NCBI GenBank assembly: GCA_963716085.1
Contig: OY970288.1
Location: 4,650,001 to 4,714,000, forward strand
From: Persicitalea sp963716085
GTDB taxonomy: Bacteria > Bacteroidota > Bacteroidia > Cytophagales > Spirosomataceae
Direction of reading: 5' to 3'
Length of the DNA: 64,000 nucleotides
Shown: piece by piece, positions 17,152-25,570 of the stretch
Position numbering within the stretch: the stretch's first letter is position 1
How the letters are laid out: each line of letters starts with the position of its first letter
Program-made: the position numbers and the translations under genes
The notes under the pieces: model-generated
The model's database searches: none
The model's input: only the letters and a program-made list of their open reading frames with translations
What the model was told of the DNA's origin: nothing

Positions 17152-18258
17152 ATGAAAACGACCAGTATCTGCACCCTGGCTCTCGCTGCCTTACTATTTT
17201 CCTGCAACGACGATAACAACGTCGATCCCAACGCTCCCAGGGAATTCACCGTTCCTGCCACCTACAACTTCACCAACGCCGATTATAAGGAATCTGCCGC
17301 CCGAATCAGCATGTGGCAGGGCTTCCAGACCTATTTGGGCAAAGGTAGCTCGCGCGTCCTGAGCGCCGACACGGTCAGCTACCTGTGGAACAATACCAAC
17401 AATGCTTTCACCAGCGAACTGGCGGGCAATATCCCCTACGCAGCCAACGACCTGAACGCATTGAGCTACAATCTTTCGAGCAAGGTCGCCGACGCCGCGA
17501 TGTTCAAAGCGCTGGCCGATTCGATGGTCGCCATCAGCAAATTCAATAATCAGGTAGGTTCCAAAGGTATTCCCGGCAAAATCGGTAATCGCCTTTTCAA
17601 TCGCAATGGACTTGAGTACAATCAGGTAGTGGCGAAGGGATTGATGGGCGGCTTGGCGATGAACAACATCAACGCGATTCTTGACAAAATCCCCACCGAT
17701 AACAACACGGCGGCAGCGGGCATGACGACCGACATGGAGCGCAACTGGGATCTGGCCTTCGGCTACGTGGGCATTCCGGCCGACTACGACCCGGCCTTCG
17801 ACTATCGCGTTGCGCCCGTGAAAGCGGATCGCCCGTTGGCGCTTGGCGGCTATTTTGCCGAGCGGGGCAAGCACATCGAGTCCGGCGACAAAATTTTTGA
17901 GGCATTCAAGACGGGACGGGCGGCCATTGCGGCCAGAGACTACGCAGCCCGCGACCAGGCTATTGCCACGATCAAGGAATACGTGGAAAAAACGCTGGCG
18001 GCGTCGGCTTACTATTACGTGACTGCCCCCCAATCCCAAACTGGTCTCGATTCCAAGTTTCACAGCCTTTCGGAGGGTGCGGGCTTTGCGGCCGCGCTGA
18101 AATACCGTCCGGCCAACAGCACGTTGACCGCCGCCAACTACCAAAAACTGGTGGAGATACTGAACACCAGCTACTACACCCTGGCCGAGGACGCCAGCAA
18201 CACCCGGTTGAAAGAGGCGCAAGCCATCCTCACCGAGTCCTACGGACGATTGATGTAG
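17152..18258 (+). CDS. DUF4856 lipoprotein (imelysin-associated)
   Basis: The 368-residue protein has a lipoprotein signal with C18 (LLFSC), then the DUF4856 pattern: REFTVPATYNFTNADYKES, AARISMWQGFQTYLGKG, KGIPGKIGNRLFNRNGLEYNQVVAKGLMGGL and MERNWDLAFGYVGIP. The fold is related to imelysins, helical envelope proteins linked to iron uptake. It is followed after 59 bp by an imelysin gene, then HTTM and TonB receptor genes, a recurring order in Bacteroidota. Its molecular job is unknown. Confidence 0.9.
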   Translation: MKTTSICTLALAALLFSCNDDNNVDPNAPREFTVPATYNFTNADYKESAARISMWQGFQTYLGKGSSRVLSADTVSYLWNNTNNAFTSELAGNIPYAANDLNALSYNLSSKVADAAMFKALADSMVAISKFNNQVGSKGIPGKIGNRLFNRNGLEYNQVVAKGLMGGLAMNNINAILDKIPTDNNTAAAGMTTDMERNWDLAFGYVGIPADYDPAFDYRVAPVKADRPLALGGYFAERGKHIESGDKIFEAFKTGRAAIAARDYAARDQAIATIKEYVEKTLAASAYYYVTAPQSQTGLDSKFHSLSEGAGFAAALKYRPANSTLTAANYQKLVEILNTSYYTLAEDASNTRLKEAQAILTESYGRLM

Positions 18259-18317
18259 TGACTCGAGAAGATTGCATGACTTGATCTATTGTAAATCGGT
18301 TAATCAGATATTCGACG

Positions 18318-19403
18318 ATGCCCCGCTCACGCTCCCCCTACCTTCTGTTCGTATTATTAGGAAGCTTCACCTTATTTTCCTGCGACAACGGCACCGACCC
18401 GACCGATGCTCCGGCTACCAGCAACGACGCCTTCAAAACCGCCATGCTGACCAACTACGCCGATCGGATCGTCATTCCGGCTTATGGCGCGTTGAACACG
18501 AATCTGGCGACGTTGGAAACACAGCTCAACGGTTTTTTGGCCAAACCTTCGGCTGCCACCCTGGAAGCGACCCGGCCCGCCTATAAGGCGGCTTACCTGA
18601 GTTACCAGGCCACGGAGGCCGCTTATTTTGGGCCGGCCTCGGCTTTGCTGTACAACAACTACCTCAATACTTTCCCGGCCGCGCCCACCAAAATCGAAAA
18701 GGCCATCATGGCGGGAAATTATAACTTTGAGCTGCCCGTCGTCAACGACAGCATCCAGGGTTTTCCGACTTTGGATTACCTGCTGTTCGCCCCCGGTGCC
18801 GTCGAGAAATTTACGGGTGCTCAGGCGGTGGCTCGCACCAAGTATGTCCGCGACGTGCTGGCGCGGATGAAAGCACTGACGGCCAATGCACTCGGTCAGT
18901 GGAACAGCGATTATAAAAAAACCTTTACGACTTCCCTCAAAACCGACGTGGGTAGCTCCACGGCTTTTCTGGTCAACCAGTTTGCTTACGAAATGGATCG
19001 CATGAAAGGCCCGCGTATCGGTTGGCCCTTCGGGAAGCAGTCTAACAATATTGTTTTTGCCGACAAGTCGGAAGGCTATTATTCCGGCCTGACCAAGGAG
19101 CTGGCGGTCGCCAATCTGACCAGTTTGAAAAATTACTTTGCGGGCGGTGAAGGCGACGGCATTGCGGATTATCTGGTCTTGTTAAAAAAAGAGGCGCTTG
19201 CTCAGCAGGTGCTGGCCCAGTTCGACATCGCGATTAAAGCCATCGACGCCATTCCACAGCCCATGGCTGCGTCTTTTTCCAAAAACCCAACCCAAGTGGA
19301 CGAAGCCTACCGTCAGGTGCAAAAGCTGCTGACGCTCATCAAAACGGACGTCGCCTCGGCTACTTCGGTGCAGATCACCTACCAGGACAACGATGGCGAT
19401 TAA
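18318..19403 (+). CDS. Imelysin family lipoprotein
   Basis: A 361-residue helical envelope protein with a lipoprotein signal (C22, LFSC). The family motif GFPTLDYLLF (residues 148-157) corresponds to the GxHxxE/GFxxxDxxL signature region of imelysins, and MKGPRIGWPFG is the second conserved segment. Imelysins were named as insulin-cleaving peptidases but most lack proven protease activity; genes are typically iron-regulated. This copy overlaps the HTTM gene by 11 bp, so translation is likely coupled. It is the second gene of the probable iron operon. Confidence 0.92.
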   Translation: MPRSRSPYLLFVLLGSFTLFSCDNGTDPTDAPATSNDAFKTAMLTNYADRIVIPAYGALNTNLATLETQLNGFLAKPSAATLEATRPAYKAAYLSYQATEAAYFGPASALLYNNYLNTFPAAPTKIEKAIMAGNYNFELPVVNDSIQGFPTLDYLLFAPGAVEKFTGAQAVARTKYVRDVLARMKALTANALGQWNSDYKKTFTTSLKTDVGSSTAFLVNQFAYEMDRMKGPRIGWPFGKQSNNIVFADKSEGYYSGLTKELAVANLTSLKNYFAGGEGDGIADYLVLLKKEALAQQVLAQFDIAIKAIDAIPQPMAASFSKNPTQVDEAYRQVQKLLTLIKTDVASATSVQITYQDNDGD

Positions 19404-20733
19404 GTGGCCGGACATGAATAGTTCGGCATCGCTCGCGCCGTTGGCGACATTCAGGATTACGTTCGGGTTGTTGATGTTCGGGAGTTTGCTGCGGTTTTGG
19501 GCGCGGGGCTGGATCGAAAGTTCCTACGTCGCGCCCACTTTTCATTTTACCTACTGGGGCTTCGGCTGGGTGCAGCCGCTGGGACAAACCGGGATGTACT
19601 GGCTCTTCGGTGCGCTCATCGTGGCCGCGCTGCTCATCGCTTTGGGGCTTTTTTATCGCCCCGCGATTATTCTCTTTTTCCTCGGCTTCACCTACGTGGA
19701 GCTGATCGACGTTACGACCTACCTCAACCACTATTATTTCATCAGCCTGGTCGCGTTCCTGCTGATGTGGCTGCCCGCCAACCGCGACTATTCCTTCGAC
19801 GCGCGTTTCGGTTTGGCATCACGCCGCACCCTGACGCCCCTTTGGACGATCGGCATCCTGCGTTTTCAGATGGCGGTCGTGTACATTTTTGCCGGACTCG
19901 CCAAGCTCAACGCCGACTGGCTGCTACGGGCCGAGCCGATGAAAACCTGGCTACCTGCCAAAAGCCATCTTCCGCTGATCGGCCCGCTGATGTACGAGGA
20001 GTGGGTCGCGTGCCTGTTCTCCTGGTTTGGGGCGGGTTACGATTTGTTTATCGTTTTCTTTTTGCTCTATCGCCGTACGCGGCCCGTCGCTTTCGTCTTT
20101 GTGCTGGGGTTTCACCTGGCCACCGCGCTGTTTTTTCCGGCCATCGGGATGTTTCCCTACGTCATGATTCTGAGCAGCTTGATTTTCTTTTCGGGAGAAT
20201 TTCATACCAGATTACTATCCTTCCTGCGACTTGGGAAAACGTACCTGACGCGGCAGATTTATGAATTTAAGTACAAAAAAGCAGTCGTCTGTTTGGCCGC
20301 TTTGTACGTGGCTATCCAGCTTTTGATCCCGCTTCGCTTCCTGCTTTACCCCGGCAAGCTGTTTTGGACCGAGCAGGGCTACCGCTTCTCGTGGCGCGTG
20401 ATGCTGATGGAAAAAGCCGGAGCCGCCTACTTTACGGTCAAAGATCGGACGGGGCAACAGTCTTACGTCGTGGATAACAAGCGATATCTGAATCTTTTAC
20501 AGGAAAAAATGATGAGCACCCAGCCCGATCTGATTTTGCAATACGCCCATCATCTTGCCGAGATATTCAAGCAGAAAGGAATAGCGGAACCAAAAGTATA
20601 CGCCGAGGTGTACGTGACACTCAACGGCGTGCCTTCGCAGCCGTTCGTGAACTCGTCGGTCGATCTGGCCTCGAAAGAGTTAAGCTGGCGGCCTTATGAT
20701 TGGGTTTTGCCCTACGAAGATAGATTACCATGA
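19393..20733 (+). CDS. HTTM domain membrane protein (gamma-carboxylase-like)
   Basis: The 446-residue protein contains the HTTM fold, a set of helices shared with vitamin K-dependent gamma-carboxylase: ATFRITFGLLMFGSLLRF, FVGFTYVELIDVTTYLNHYYFISLVAFLLM-like segments, LRFQMAVVYIFAGLAKLNADWLL, and FHLATALFFPAIGMFPYVMI. At least seven membrane spans are visible up to about residue 320, followed by a C-terminal periplasmic domain. The start overlaps the imelysin gene, showing co-translation. In Bacteroidota, HTTM proteins recur beside imelysin and TonB receptor genes; substrate and reaction are not known. Confidence 0.9.
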   Translation: MAIKWPDMNSSASLAPLATFRITFGLLMFGSLLRFWARGWIESSYVAPTFHFTYWGFGWVQPLGQTGMYWLFGALIVAALLIALGLFYRPAIILFFLGFTYVELIDVTTYLNHYYFISLVAFLLMWLPANRDYSFDARFGLASRRTLTPLWTIGILRFQMAVVYIFAGLAKLNADWLLRAEPMKTWLPAKSHLPLIGPLMYEEWVACLFSWFGAGYDLFIVFFLLYRRTRPVAFVFVLGFHLATALFFPAIGMFPYVMILSSLIFFSGEFHTRLLSFLRLGKTYLTRQIYEFKYKKAVVCLAALYVAIQLLIPLRFLLYPGKLFWTEQGYRFSWRVMLMEKAGAAYFTVKDRTGQQSYVVDNKRYLNLLQEKMMSTQPDLILQYAHHLAEIFKQKGIAEPKVYAEVYVTLNGVPSQPFVNSSVDLASKELSWRPYDWVLPYEDRLP

Positions 20734-20791
20734 TTCGGACAATTCTTCTCCTAAAAAACAATTAAATATAAATTGGTAGAAATCATCAAGA

Positions 20792-20909
20792 GAACCCGTG
20801 GGGTTCACATATTTATAGCAGATCAAGTAAAGCCAAGTCTATGCGACCTCCTCGGGGTCGTACTGCGTGACGATTTTAGTTTCTATAAATATTTGAACCC
20901 TACGGGTTC
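20792..20909. repeat. Three-hairpin repeat element, copy A
   Basis: An element of about 118 bp. Both ends carry GAACCC-3 nt-GGGTTC hairpins followed or preceded by ATATTTATAG/CTATAAATAT, forming a long terminal inverted repeat. The centre has GCGACCTCCTCGGGGTCGTA. Copy B at 30877..30991 shares the central part and the ATATTTATAG boxes but has different hairpin arms. The right end overlaps the likely start of the TonB receptor gene. Confidence 0.75.
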
Positions 20910-23334
20910 ATTCGTTAAAGTACACCAAGGTCTTCTGTTAATATTCCTGAGTTTCTTTTGTTTGCTGACTTCTCTGGCCTATGGCCAAAAAACCACTTTC
21001 CTCGAAGGCACTATTCGCGAAGGTAACGAAGTTATCCCCGGTGCCATCGTGCGGCTTTCGCCGGGTGGTGGCGTAGAAGTAAGCAACGACAACGGTTATT
21101 TTCGGTTTGGGAAAATTACGGCGGGACGGTATCTGTTTGAGGTAAGTATTTTAGGCTATAAAACCTACACCGACACACTGGACATGGCCGAAGCAGGTTT
21201 GCGGCTAGACGTTCAACTCGAAGAGGCGGTGAATATGCTCACGAAAGAAGTGGTCGTTTTTGGGCAAAATACCGAGACAATTTCCGGCAAACTCAGCGAC
21301 GTGTCGGGCACCGCGATTTACGCCAGCAAAAAGACGGAACTCATCAACGTCCGTAATCTGAACGCCAACCTGGCAACCAACAACACGCGCCAAATTTACG
21401 CCCGCGTACCGGGCCTGAACATCTGGGAATACGATCGCGGCGGCCTGCAACTGGGCATCGGCGGGCGCGGATTGAGCCCCAACCGCTCCTCTAATTTCAA
21501 CATCCGGCAAAACGGCTACGACATCAGCGCCGACGCGCTGGGCTATCCCGAAAGCTACTACACGCCCTCGGCGGAGGCGCTCGACAAGATCGAAATCATT
21601 CGCGGCGCGGCCAGTTTGCAGTACGGCCCGCAGTTTGGCGGACTAGTCAATTTCGTGATGCGCAAAGGCCCGCGCAACAAAGCCATCGAGTTCACTACGC
21701 GGCAGACGGGCGGCTCGTTCGGTTTCTTCAATTCCTTCAATAGCCTGGGCGGCACGGTAGCCGAAGGTAAGCTCAACTACTACGCCTTTTATCAGTACAA
21801 GCGCGGCGATAGCTGGCGGCCCAACAGCGAGTACACCCAGCAGAATGCCTACGCGCATTTAGCCTACGACCTCAGTCCAAAACTAAAAGTGACGGGCGAG
21901 TACACCCGCATGGGCTACCTGGCGCAGCAGCCCGGCGGCCTCACCGACGCGCAGTTTGCGGAAGATGCGTCGGTGTCGGTGCGGGCCAGGAACTGGTTTC
22001 GGGTGGACTGGAACCTGCTGAGCCTGAATTTTGACTACCTTATTAAAGAAGGCACCAAACTCAACTGGCGCAACTACCTGCTCGACGGTGGCCGCGAGGC
22101 CATCGGGGCGCTGACTTACATCAATCGCCCCGATTTTGGCCTGGAACGCGACTACATGGCCGACCGCTACCGTAATTTTGGCAGCGAACTGCGGTTTATC
22201 CACCAGTACCAACTACTGGGTTCGACGGACAACACTTTCCTGATTGGCACCCGCCTGTACCGGGGACTGACCGTGCGCAAGCAGGGGGACGGTAACAACG
22301 GCGACGGGCCGGATTTTGAGTTTTTGGGCGAGGAACCGAACAAATCGAGCTTCCGCTTTCCAGGAAACAACCTGGCCTTCTTTGCCGAGAATATTTTTCG
22401 TTTGGGCAAAAACTGGAGCGTCACGCCGGGCGCACGCTTCGAGTACATCGACACCAAGGCGGAAGGCTATTATTTCAAGGTGAATAAGTTTATCCCGAAC
22501 GAGAAGATTTTCGAGACCCGTACCAATCCGCGCTCCTTCTTTCTGCTGGGCATCGGCACGAGCTGGAAATTCAAGAGGGGAGCAGAGTTCTACGCCAATG
22601 TTTCCCAAAACTACCGCTCCATCAATTTCAACGACATTCGGGTCGTGAACACCAACGCGCGCGTCGATCCCAACCTGAAAGACGAAACGGGCTTCAACGT
22701 GGATTTGGGATTGCGGGGTACCTTCAAAAATTGGCTTTACGCCGATGTGAGCCTATTTTATCTCAAATACAACGACCGCATCGGTTCCATTTTCACCACC
22801 GACAGCAGTTTCATGACTTATCGATTGCGGACGAATGTATCCGACAGCCGCAATTTGGGCCTGGAACTCCTGCTGGATGGAGATATTATGAACGCCCTCA
22901 CCCAGGGAAAATCGAAGTACAAGCTGAATCTGTATACGAGTCTGTCGCTGATCGACGCCCGCTACGTGAACACCAGCAACACCGCCATTGCCGACAAACT
23001 GGTCGAGAACGTGCCGCCCGTCTTGCTGCGCACGGGCCTGAGCGCGGGGAGTCCGCGCTTCAATCTGACCTATCAATTTGCCTTCCAAACCAAGCAATAC
23101 TCCGACGCCACCAACACCGAGCAGACACCCACCGCCGTGGATGGCGCGATCCCGGCCTTCTCGGTGATGGATTTGAGTCTAAGCTACAACTGGCGGCAGT
23201 TTATGGTCTCGACCGGCGTCAACAACCTGGCCAACGCCAAGTACTTCACCCGCCGGGCCGACGGCTACCCCGGCCCCGGCATTCTGCCCGCCGACAAGCG
23301 GAATTACTATCTGACGTTACAATTCAAGATTTGA
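20893..23334 (+). CDS. FecA-like TonB-dependent receptor
   Basis: A complete TonB-dependent outer membrane receptor: a hydrophobic export signal (LLLIFLSFFCLLTSLAYGQ), an N-terminal carboxypeptidase-like repeat (LEGTIREGNEVIPGAIVRLSPGG), a plug (NTRQIYARVPGLNIWEY; EIIRGAASLQYGPQFGGLVNFVMRKGP) and a 22-strand barrel ending in YYLTLQFKI. The plug segment RQNGYDISADALGYPESYYTP is typical of ferric-dicitrate (FecA) receptors. There is no ATG in a suitable place: the frame is open to a TTG at 20773, and the only start giving a normal signal peptide is a TTG at 20893 inside the repeat element. It follows the imelysin and HTTM genes, supporting iron uptake. Confidence 0.88.
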   Translation: MNPTGSFVKVHQGLLLIFLSFFCLLTSLAYGQKTTFLEGTIREGNEVIPGAIVRLSPGGGVEVSNDNGYFRFGKITAGRYLFEVSILGYKTYTDTLDMAEAGLRLDVQLEEAVNMLTKEVVVFGQNTETISGKLSDVSGTAIYASKKTELINVRNLNANLATNNTRQIYARVPGLNIWEYDRGGLQLGIGGRGLSPNRSSNFNIRQNGYDISADALGYPESYYTPSAEALDKIEIIRGAASLQYGPQFGGLVNFVMRKGPRNKAIEFTTRQTGGSFGFFNSFNSLGGTVAEGKLNYYAFYQYKRGDSWRPNSEYTQQNAYAHLAYDLSPKLKVTGEYTRMGYLAQQPGGLTDAQFAEDASVSVRARNWFRVDWNLLSLNFDYLIKEGTKLNWRNYLLDGGREAIGALTYINRPDFGLERDYMADRYRNFGSELRFIHQYQLLGSTDNTFLIGTRLYRGLTVRKQGDGNNGDGPDFEFLGEEPNKSSFRFPGNNLAFFAENIFRLGKNWSVTPGARFEYIDTKAEGYYFKVNKFIPNEKIFETRTNPRSFFLLGIGTSWKFKRGAEFYANVSQNYRSINFNDIRVVNTNARVDPNLKDETGFNVDLGLRGTFKNWLYADVSLFYLKYNDRIGSIFTTDSSFMTYRLRTNVSDSRNLGLELLLDGDIMNALTQGKSKYKLNLYTSLSLIDARYVNTSNTAIADKLVENVPPVLLRTGLSAGSPRFNLTYQFAFQTKQYSDATNTEQTPTAVDGAIPAFSVMDLSLSYNWRQFMVSTGVNNLANAKYFTRRADGYPGPGILPADKRNYYLTLQFKI

Positions 23335-23441
23335 AGGCAGTGCTGATTCGATTGCCAATTCCACCTGCCTTTTTTTGGAGGAATTCTCTCGGATGTACAC
23401 TTGGTATGAAAAGACCTTCTGGCTGCTTTCCAACCAAAAAA

Positions 23442-23472
23442 AAGTCCCGTAAGCTAAATGCTCACGGGACTT
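23442..23472 (-). terminator. Terminator of lipoprotein gene
   Basis: AAGTCCCGT and ACGGGACTT pair around a short loop; on the minus strand the stem is followed by eight T residues. It lies 26 bp after the stop of the 23498 gene. Confidence 0.8.
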
Positions 23473-23497
23473 AAGTCTTGTAGCAAACTTCGGATTT

Positions 23498-24064
23498 TTA
23501 CTTCACTTCCAAATCAAAGTCCAGATTCACGTCGTCGCTGCCGGGGCCGACCGTGCCGTCTTTTGTTGCCTTGCCGTTTACGGGGGTTTGGTGGCGTAAC
23601 TGCACTTTGAGCTTGCCCGTTCCAGCAGCGCTGGTTTTGGCCGTTCCGGTGAGGCCGATAGGAAGCTTATTAGCGTCCTGATCGCCGTAGGTATAGTTCA
23701 ATAACGAGGCCGGGCTGGGCGTGAATACAAACAGGTGTTCGTCAGCCTCCTCCTTTACTTCTTTGCCGATGTCCTCCGCCGGCGTCTTGCTGTCGTCCTT
23801 CAAGTCTACGGTCATGGTGTAGGTCGTGTTGGGCTTGAGTGTGATCTTTTCAAAGACAGAAGGCGGATTACCGCCGTCGCCGTCCACATCGCGGAAGGTG
23901 AAGGTCTGGGTCGAAGTGCTACCACTTTCTGTAAAATTGAGCTGAACGGTGGTAATCAATTCATTTTCATCGTCAGGCTCCACCTTTTCTGCCTTGTCGC
24001 ACTGGGTGAACAGCACCGCCATGCCCAGAAGTAACGCGGGCATCCATTTTCGATTAAATTTCAT
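23498..24064 (-). CDS. Lipoprotein co-regulated with AztD-like gene
   Basis: The 188-residue product has a lipoprotein signal (LLGMAVLFTQC, C22) and an acidic, Thr-rich, beta-type body (TTVQLNFTESG, FRDVDGDGG, LKPNTTYTMTVDL, FVFTPSPASLLNYTYGDQD, VQLRHQTPVNG). Similar small lipoproteins occur next to metal-linked TonB receptors of Bacteroidota; the acidic DVDGDGG stretch suggests ion binding but this is not shown. Two TTGCAACnnnGTTGCAA palindromes cover its promoter, in mirror arrangement to the AztD-like gene, so a metal-dependent role is likely. The biochemical function is unknown. Confidence 0.8.
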   Translation of the reverse strand: MKFNRKWMPALLLGMAVLFTQCDKAEKVEPDDENELITTVQLNFTESGSTSTQTFTFRDVDGDGGNPPSVFEKITLKPNTTYTMTVDLKDDSKTPAEDIGKEVKEEADEHLFVFTPSPASLLNYTYGDQDANKLPIGLTGTAKTSAAGTGKLKVQLRHQTPVNGKATKDGTVGPGSDDVNLDFDLEVK

Positions 24065-24128
24065 GCTAAACTATTTTTTGGTTTGGTGATGAATAAACCT
24101 TGTTGCAAACCAGAATCTACTAGTCGGA

Positions 24129-24145
24129 ATGCAACAGGGTTGCAA
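24129..24145. promoter_or_regulatory. Palindromic operator a (24129)
   Basis: ATGCAACAGGGTTGCAA, one mismatch from TTGCAACnnnGTTGCAA. It overlaps the -7 box and start region of the minus-strand lipoprotein promoter. Confidence 0.7.
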
Positions 24146-24172
24146 AGATAGTGATTTGCAACGGTGTTGCAA
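24143..24172 (-). promoter_or_regulatory. Promoter of lipoprotein gene 23498..24064
   Basis: On the minus strand TTG (24172..24170), 19 nt, TATCTTTG (24150..24143) fit the Bacteroidota consensus. Operators a and b cover the -7 and -33 parts. Confidence 0.7.
24156..24172. promoter_or_regulatory. Palindromic operator b (24156)
   Basis: TTGCAACGGTGTTGCAA, a perfect 7-3-7 dyad, overlaps the -33 element of the minus-strand promoter. Confidence 0.75.
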
Positions 24173-24221
24173 CTAAATGAAGGGGATTTTTTTAGATCAT
24201 AAAAATTTTTACAAAATTTTC

Positions 24222-24238
24222 TTGCAACACCGTTGCAA
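24222..24238. promoter_or_regulatory. Palindromic operator c (24222)
   Basis: TTGCAACACCGTTGCAA, a perfect 7-3-7 dyad, includes the -33 TTG of the AztD-like gene promoter. Confidence 0.75.
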
Positions 24239-24263
24239 ACGCAAATTTTACCCTCTACTTTTG
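24233..24263 (+). promoter_or_regulatory. Promoter of AztD-like gene
   Basis: TTG (24233..24235), a 20-nt spacer and TACTTTTG (24256..24263) match the Bacteroidota promoter. Both elements are overlapped by operator palindromes c and d, so binding there would block RNA polymerase. Confidence 0.75.
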
Positions 24264-24277
24264 CAACATTGTTGCAA
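24261..24277. promoter_or_regulatory. Palindromic operator d (24261)
   Basis: TTGCAACATTGTTGCAA, a perfect 7-3-7 dyad, overlaps the end of the -7 box and the start point, and ends 16 bp before the ATG. Confidence 0.75.
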
Positions 24278-24293
24278 AAAACTCAATTACAAA

Positions 24294-25499
24294 ATGAAAA
24301 AGTTTATTCAAAAAATCGGCTGGGGCGTACTGGGTGTGGCGGTATTGGTTTCCTGTAACCCGGACAAAAATGAGGTGGAGCCCACCGACACGCGTGAGTA
24401 CAAGTACCTGCGGCTGCTGGTCAGCGATGAAACGACGAAGCAGCTGTCGCTGGTCACCCCAAGGGATGGGAAGGTAGAAACTTTCGAGGCTCAGTATCCG
24501 CAGTCGGCGCTGTACACTACCGAGTCGGGTCGCTTCGGGGCAGTAGTGCACCGCGCCAACAACCTGGTTCAACATTTCGACACGGGCTTCGAAAACCATG
24601 GCGACCACGTGGACGTGAAGGGCACCCCGAAGTGGGGCGCCTGGATGGGGGAAAGTAGCAAGCCTACTCACTTCAAGACCAAAGGGAACGAGGTGATGTA
24701 CTTCAATGACGGCGACGGCACGTTGAGCGTGGGGAATGAAACTGAATTCCACACCGCTGGCATGAAGCTCAAGACTATCAATACCGGACTAGCGGCCCAC
24801 CACGGTGCCATGGCTAAGTTCAGCAATGGTAATTATGCCATTACTGAAAAGGACGGTTCGATTGCCGGATCCCTACCCGAGCGCGTACGGATCATGGACG
24901 CCACGGGTAAGATGATCCATGCCTCTACGATCCAAACCAAGGGCATTCACGGCAATGCCGGTGATGGAAATGTGGCCGTGTTCGGCTCGGCCAGCGGCAT
25001 TTTGGTGGTGGAAGCCTCGGGCAAGCAGAAGTTGATCGCCCATCCCGCCGACTTCGGCACCGCCTGGTTTGGTACCATCATGGAAGCCGGACAGCCCGGT
25101 AAGTTCGTGGGTTACACGTCAGCCAAGGGCGCGTACCTGATCGACGTGGCCACCGACAAAGTGACACCCATCGTGGAGACGGACGACATTATGCAAGCCA
25201 AGGTCGACTACGCCAACAAGATGCTCGTCACGCTCATGCACAGCGGGGAGGTCAAGCTGTTCGACTTGGCAACCAACAAGCTCAAGACCAGTGGCAACAT
25301 TCTGTCGGCCACGGCCAAAGACGAAAAACAGAAGCCGCAGTTGGTGGCTACGAGCCGGTACCTCTACCTGACGCAGCCCAAAACGGGTGAACTGCTGACG
25401 GTGCAGGTAGCGGATCTGAGTAAAACCAGCCGCATCAAGGTATCGGGAACGCCTTACCGTCTGACCGTCCTGGGAATGGAGTCGAGCGAGGACCATTGA
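24294..25499 (+). CDS. AztD-like zinc metallochaperone (beta-propeller lipoprotein)
   Basis: The ATG at 24294 gives 401 aa with a lipoprotein signal (C21, VLVSC); the frame extends upstream to 24177 but that part runs through the promoter and operators. The body is a beta-propeller with blades ending in GxV-type strands, and resembles AztD, a periplasmic zinc chaperone: NHGDHVDV (H102, H105), THF (H126), LAAHHGAMAKFSNGNYAITEKDG (H169/H170), LPERVRIMDATGK and KGIHGNAGDG (H219). The His clusters are candidate zinc ligands. AztD normally hands zinc to the AztC binding protein, but no aztABC transporter is in this window. Four putative metal operators in the upstream region fit a zinc-starvation gene. 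Confidence 0.82.
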   Translation: MKKFIQKIGWGVLGVAVLVSCNPDKNEVEPTDTREYKYLRLLVSDETTKQLSLVTPRDGKVETFEAQYPQSALYTTESGRFGAVVHRANNLVQHFDTGFENHGDHVDVKGTPKWGAWMGESSKPTHFKTKGNEVMYFNDGDGTLSVGNETEFHTAGMKLKTINTGLAAHHGAMAKFSNGNYAITEKDGSIAGSLPERVRIMDATGKMIHASTIQTKGIHGNAGDGNVAVFGSASGILVVEASGKQKLIAHPADFGTAWFGTIMEAGQPGKFVGYTSAKGAYLIDVATDKVTPIVETDDIMQAKVDYANKMLVTLMHSGEVKLFDLATNKLKTSGNILSATAKDEKQKPQLVATSRYLYLTQPKTGELLTVQVADLSKTSRIKVSGTPYRLTVLGMESSEDH

Positions 25500-25526
25500 T
25501 TGCTCTTCTGAGTATTCCTGTCTAAC

Positions 25527-25565
25527 GTCGGGTTTCGATTTCATCGGCTCTACTCGAAACCCGAC
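25527..25565. terminator. Hairpin 1 of three (possible terminator)
   Basis: GTCGGGTTTCGA and TCGAAACCCGAC make a perfect 12-bp stem with a 15-nt loop, 27 bp after the AztD-like stop. No T-run follows directly. Confidence 0.6.
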
Positions 25566-25570
25566 TGGGT

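Noticed and set aside
20773..20892. Coding role of the frame inside repeat element copy A
   Set aside because: The peptide (KRTRGVHIFI... type) follows the repeat and would put about 40 odd residues before the signal peptide.
24177..24293. Longer start of the AztD-like gene at 24177
   Set aside because: It would translate the promoter and two operators and lose the lipoprotein signal at the N-terminus.
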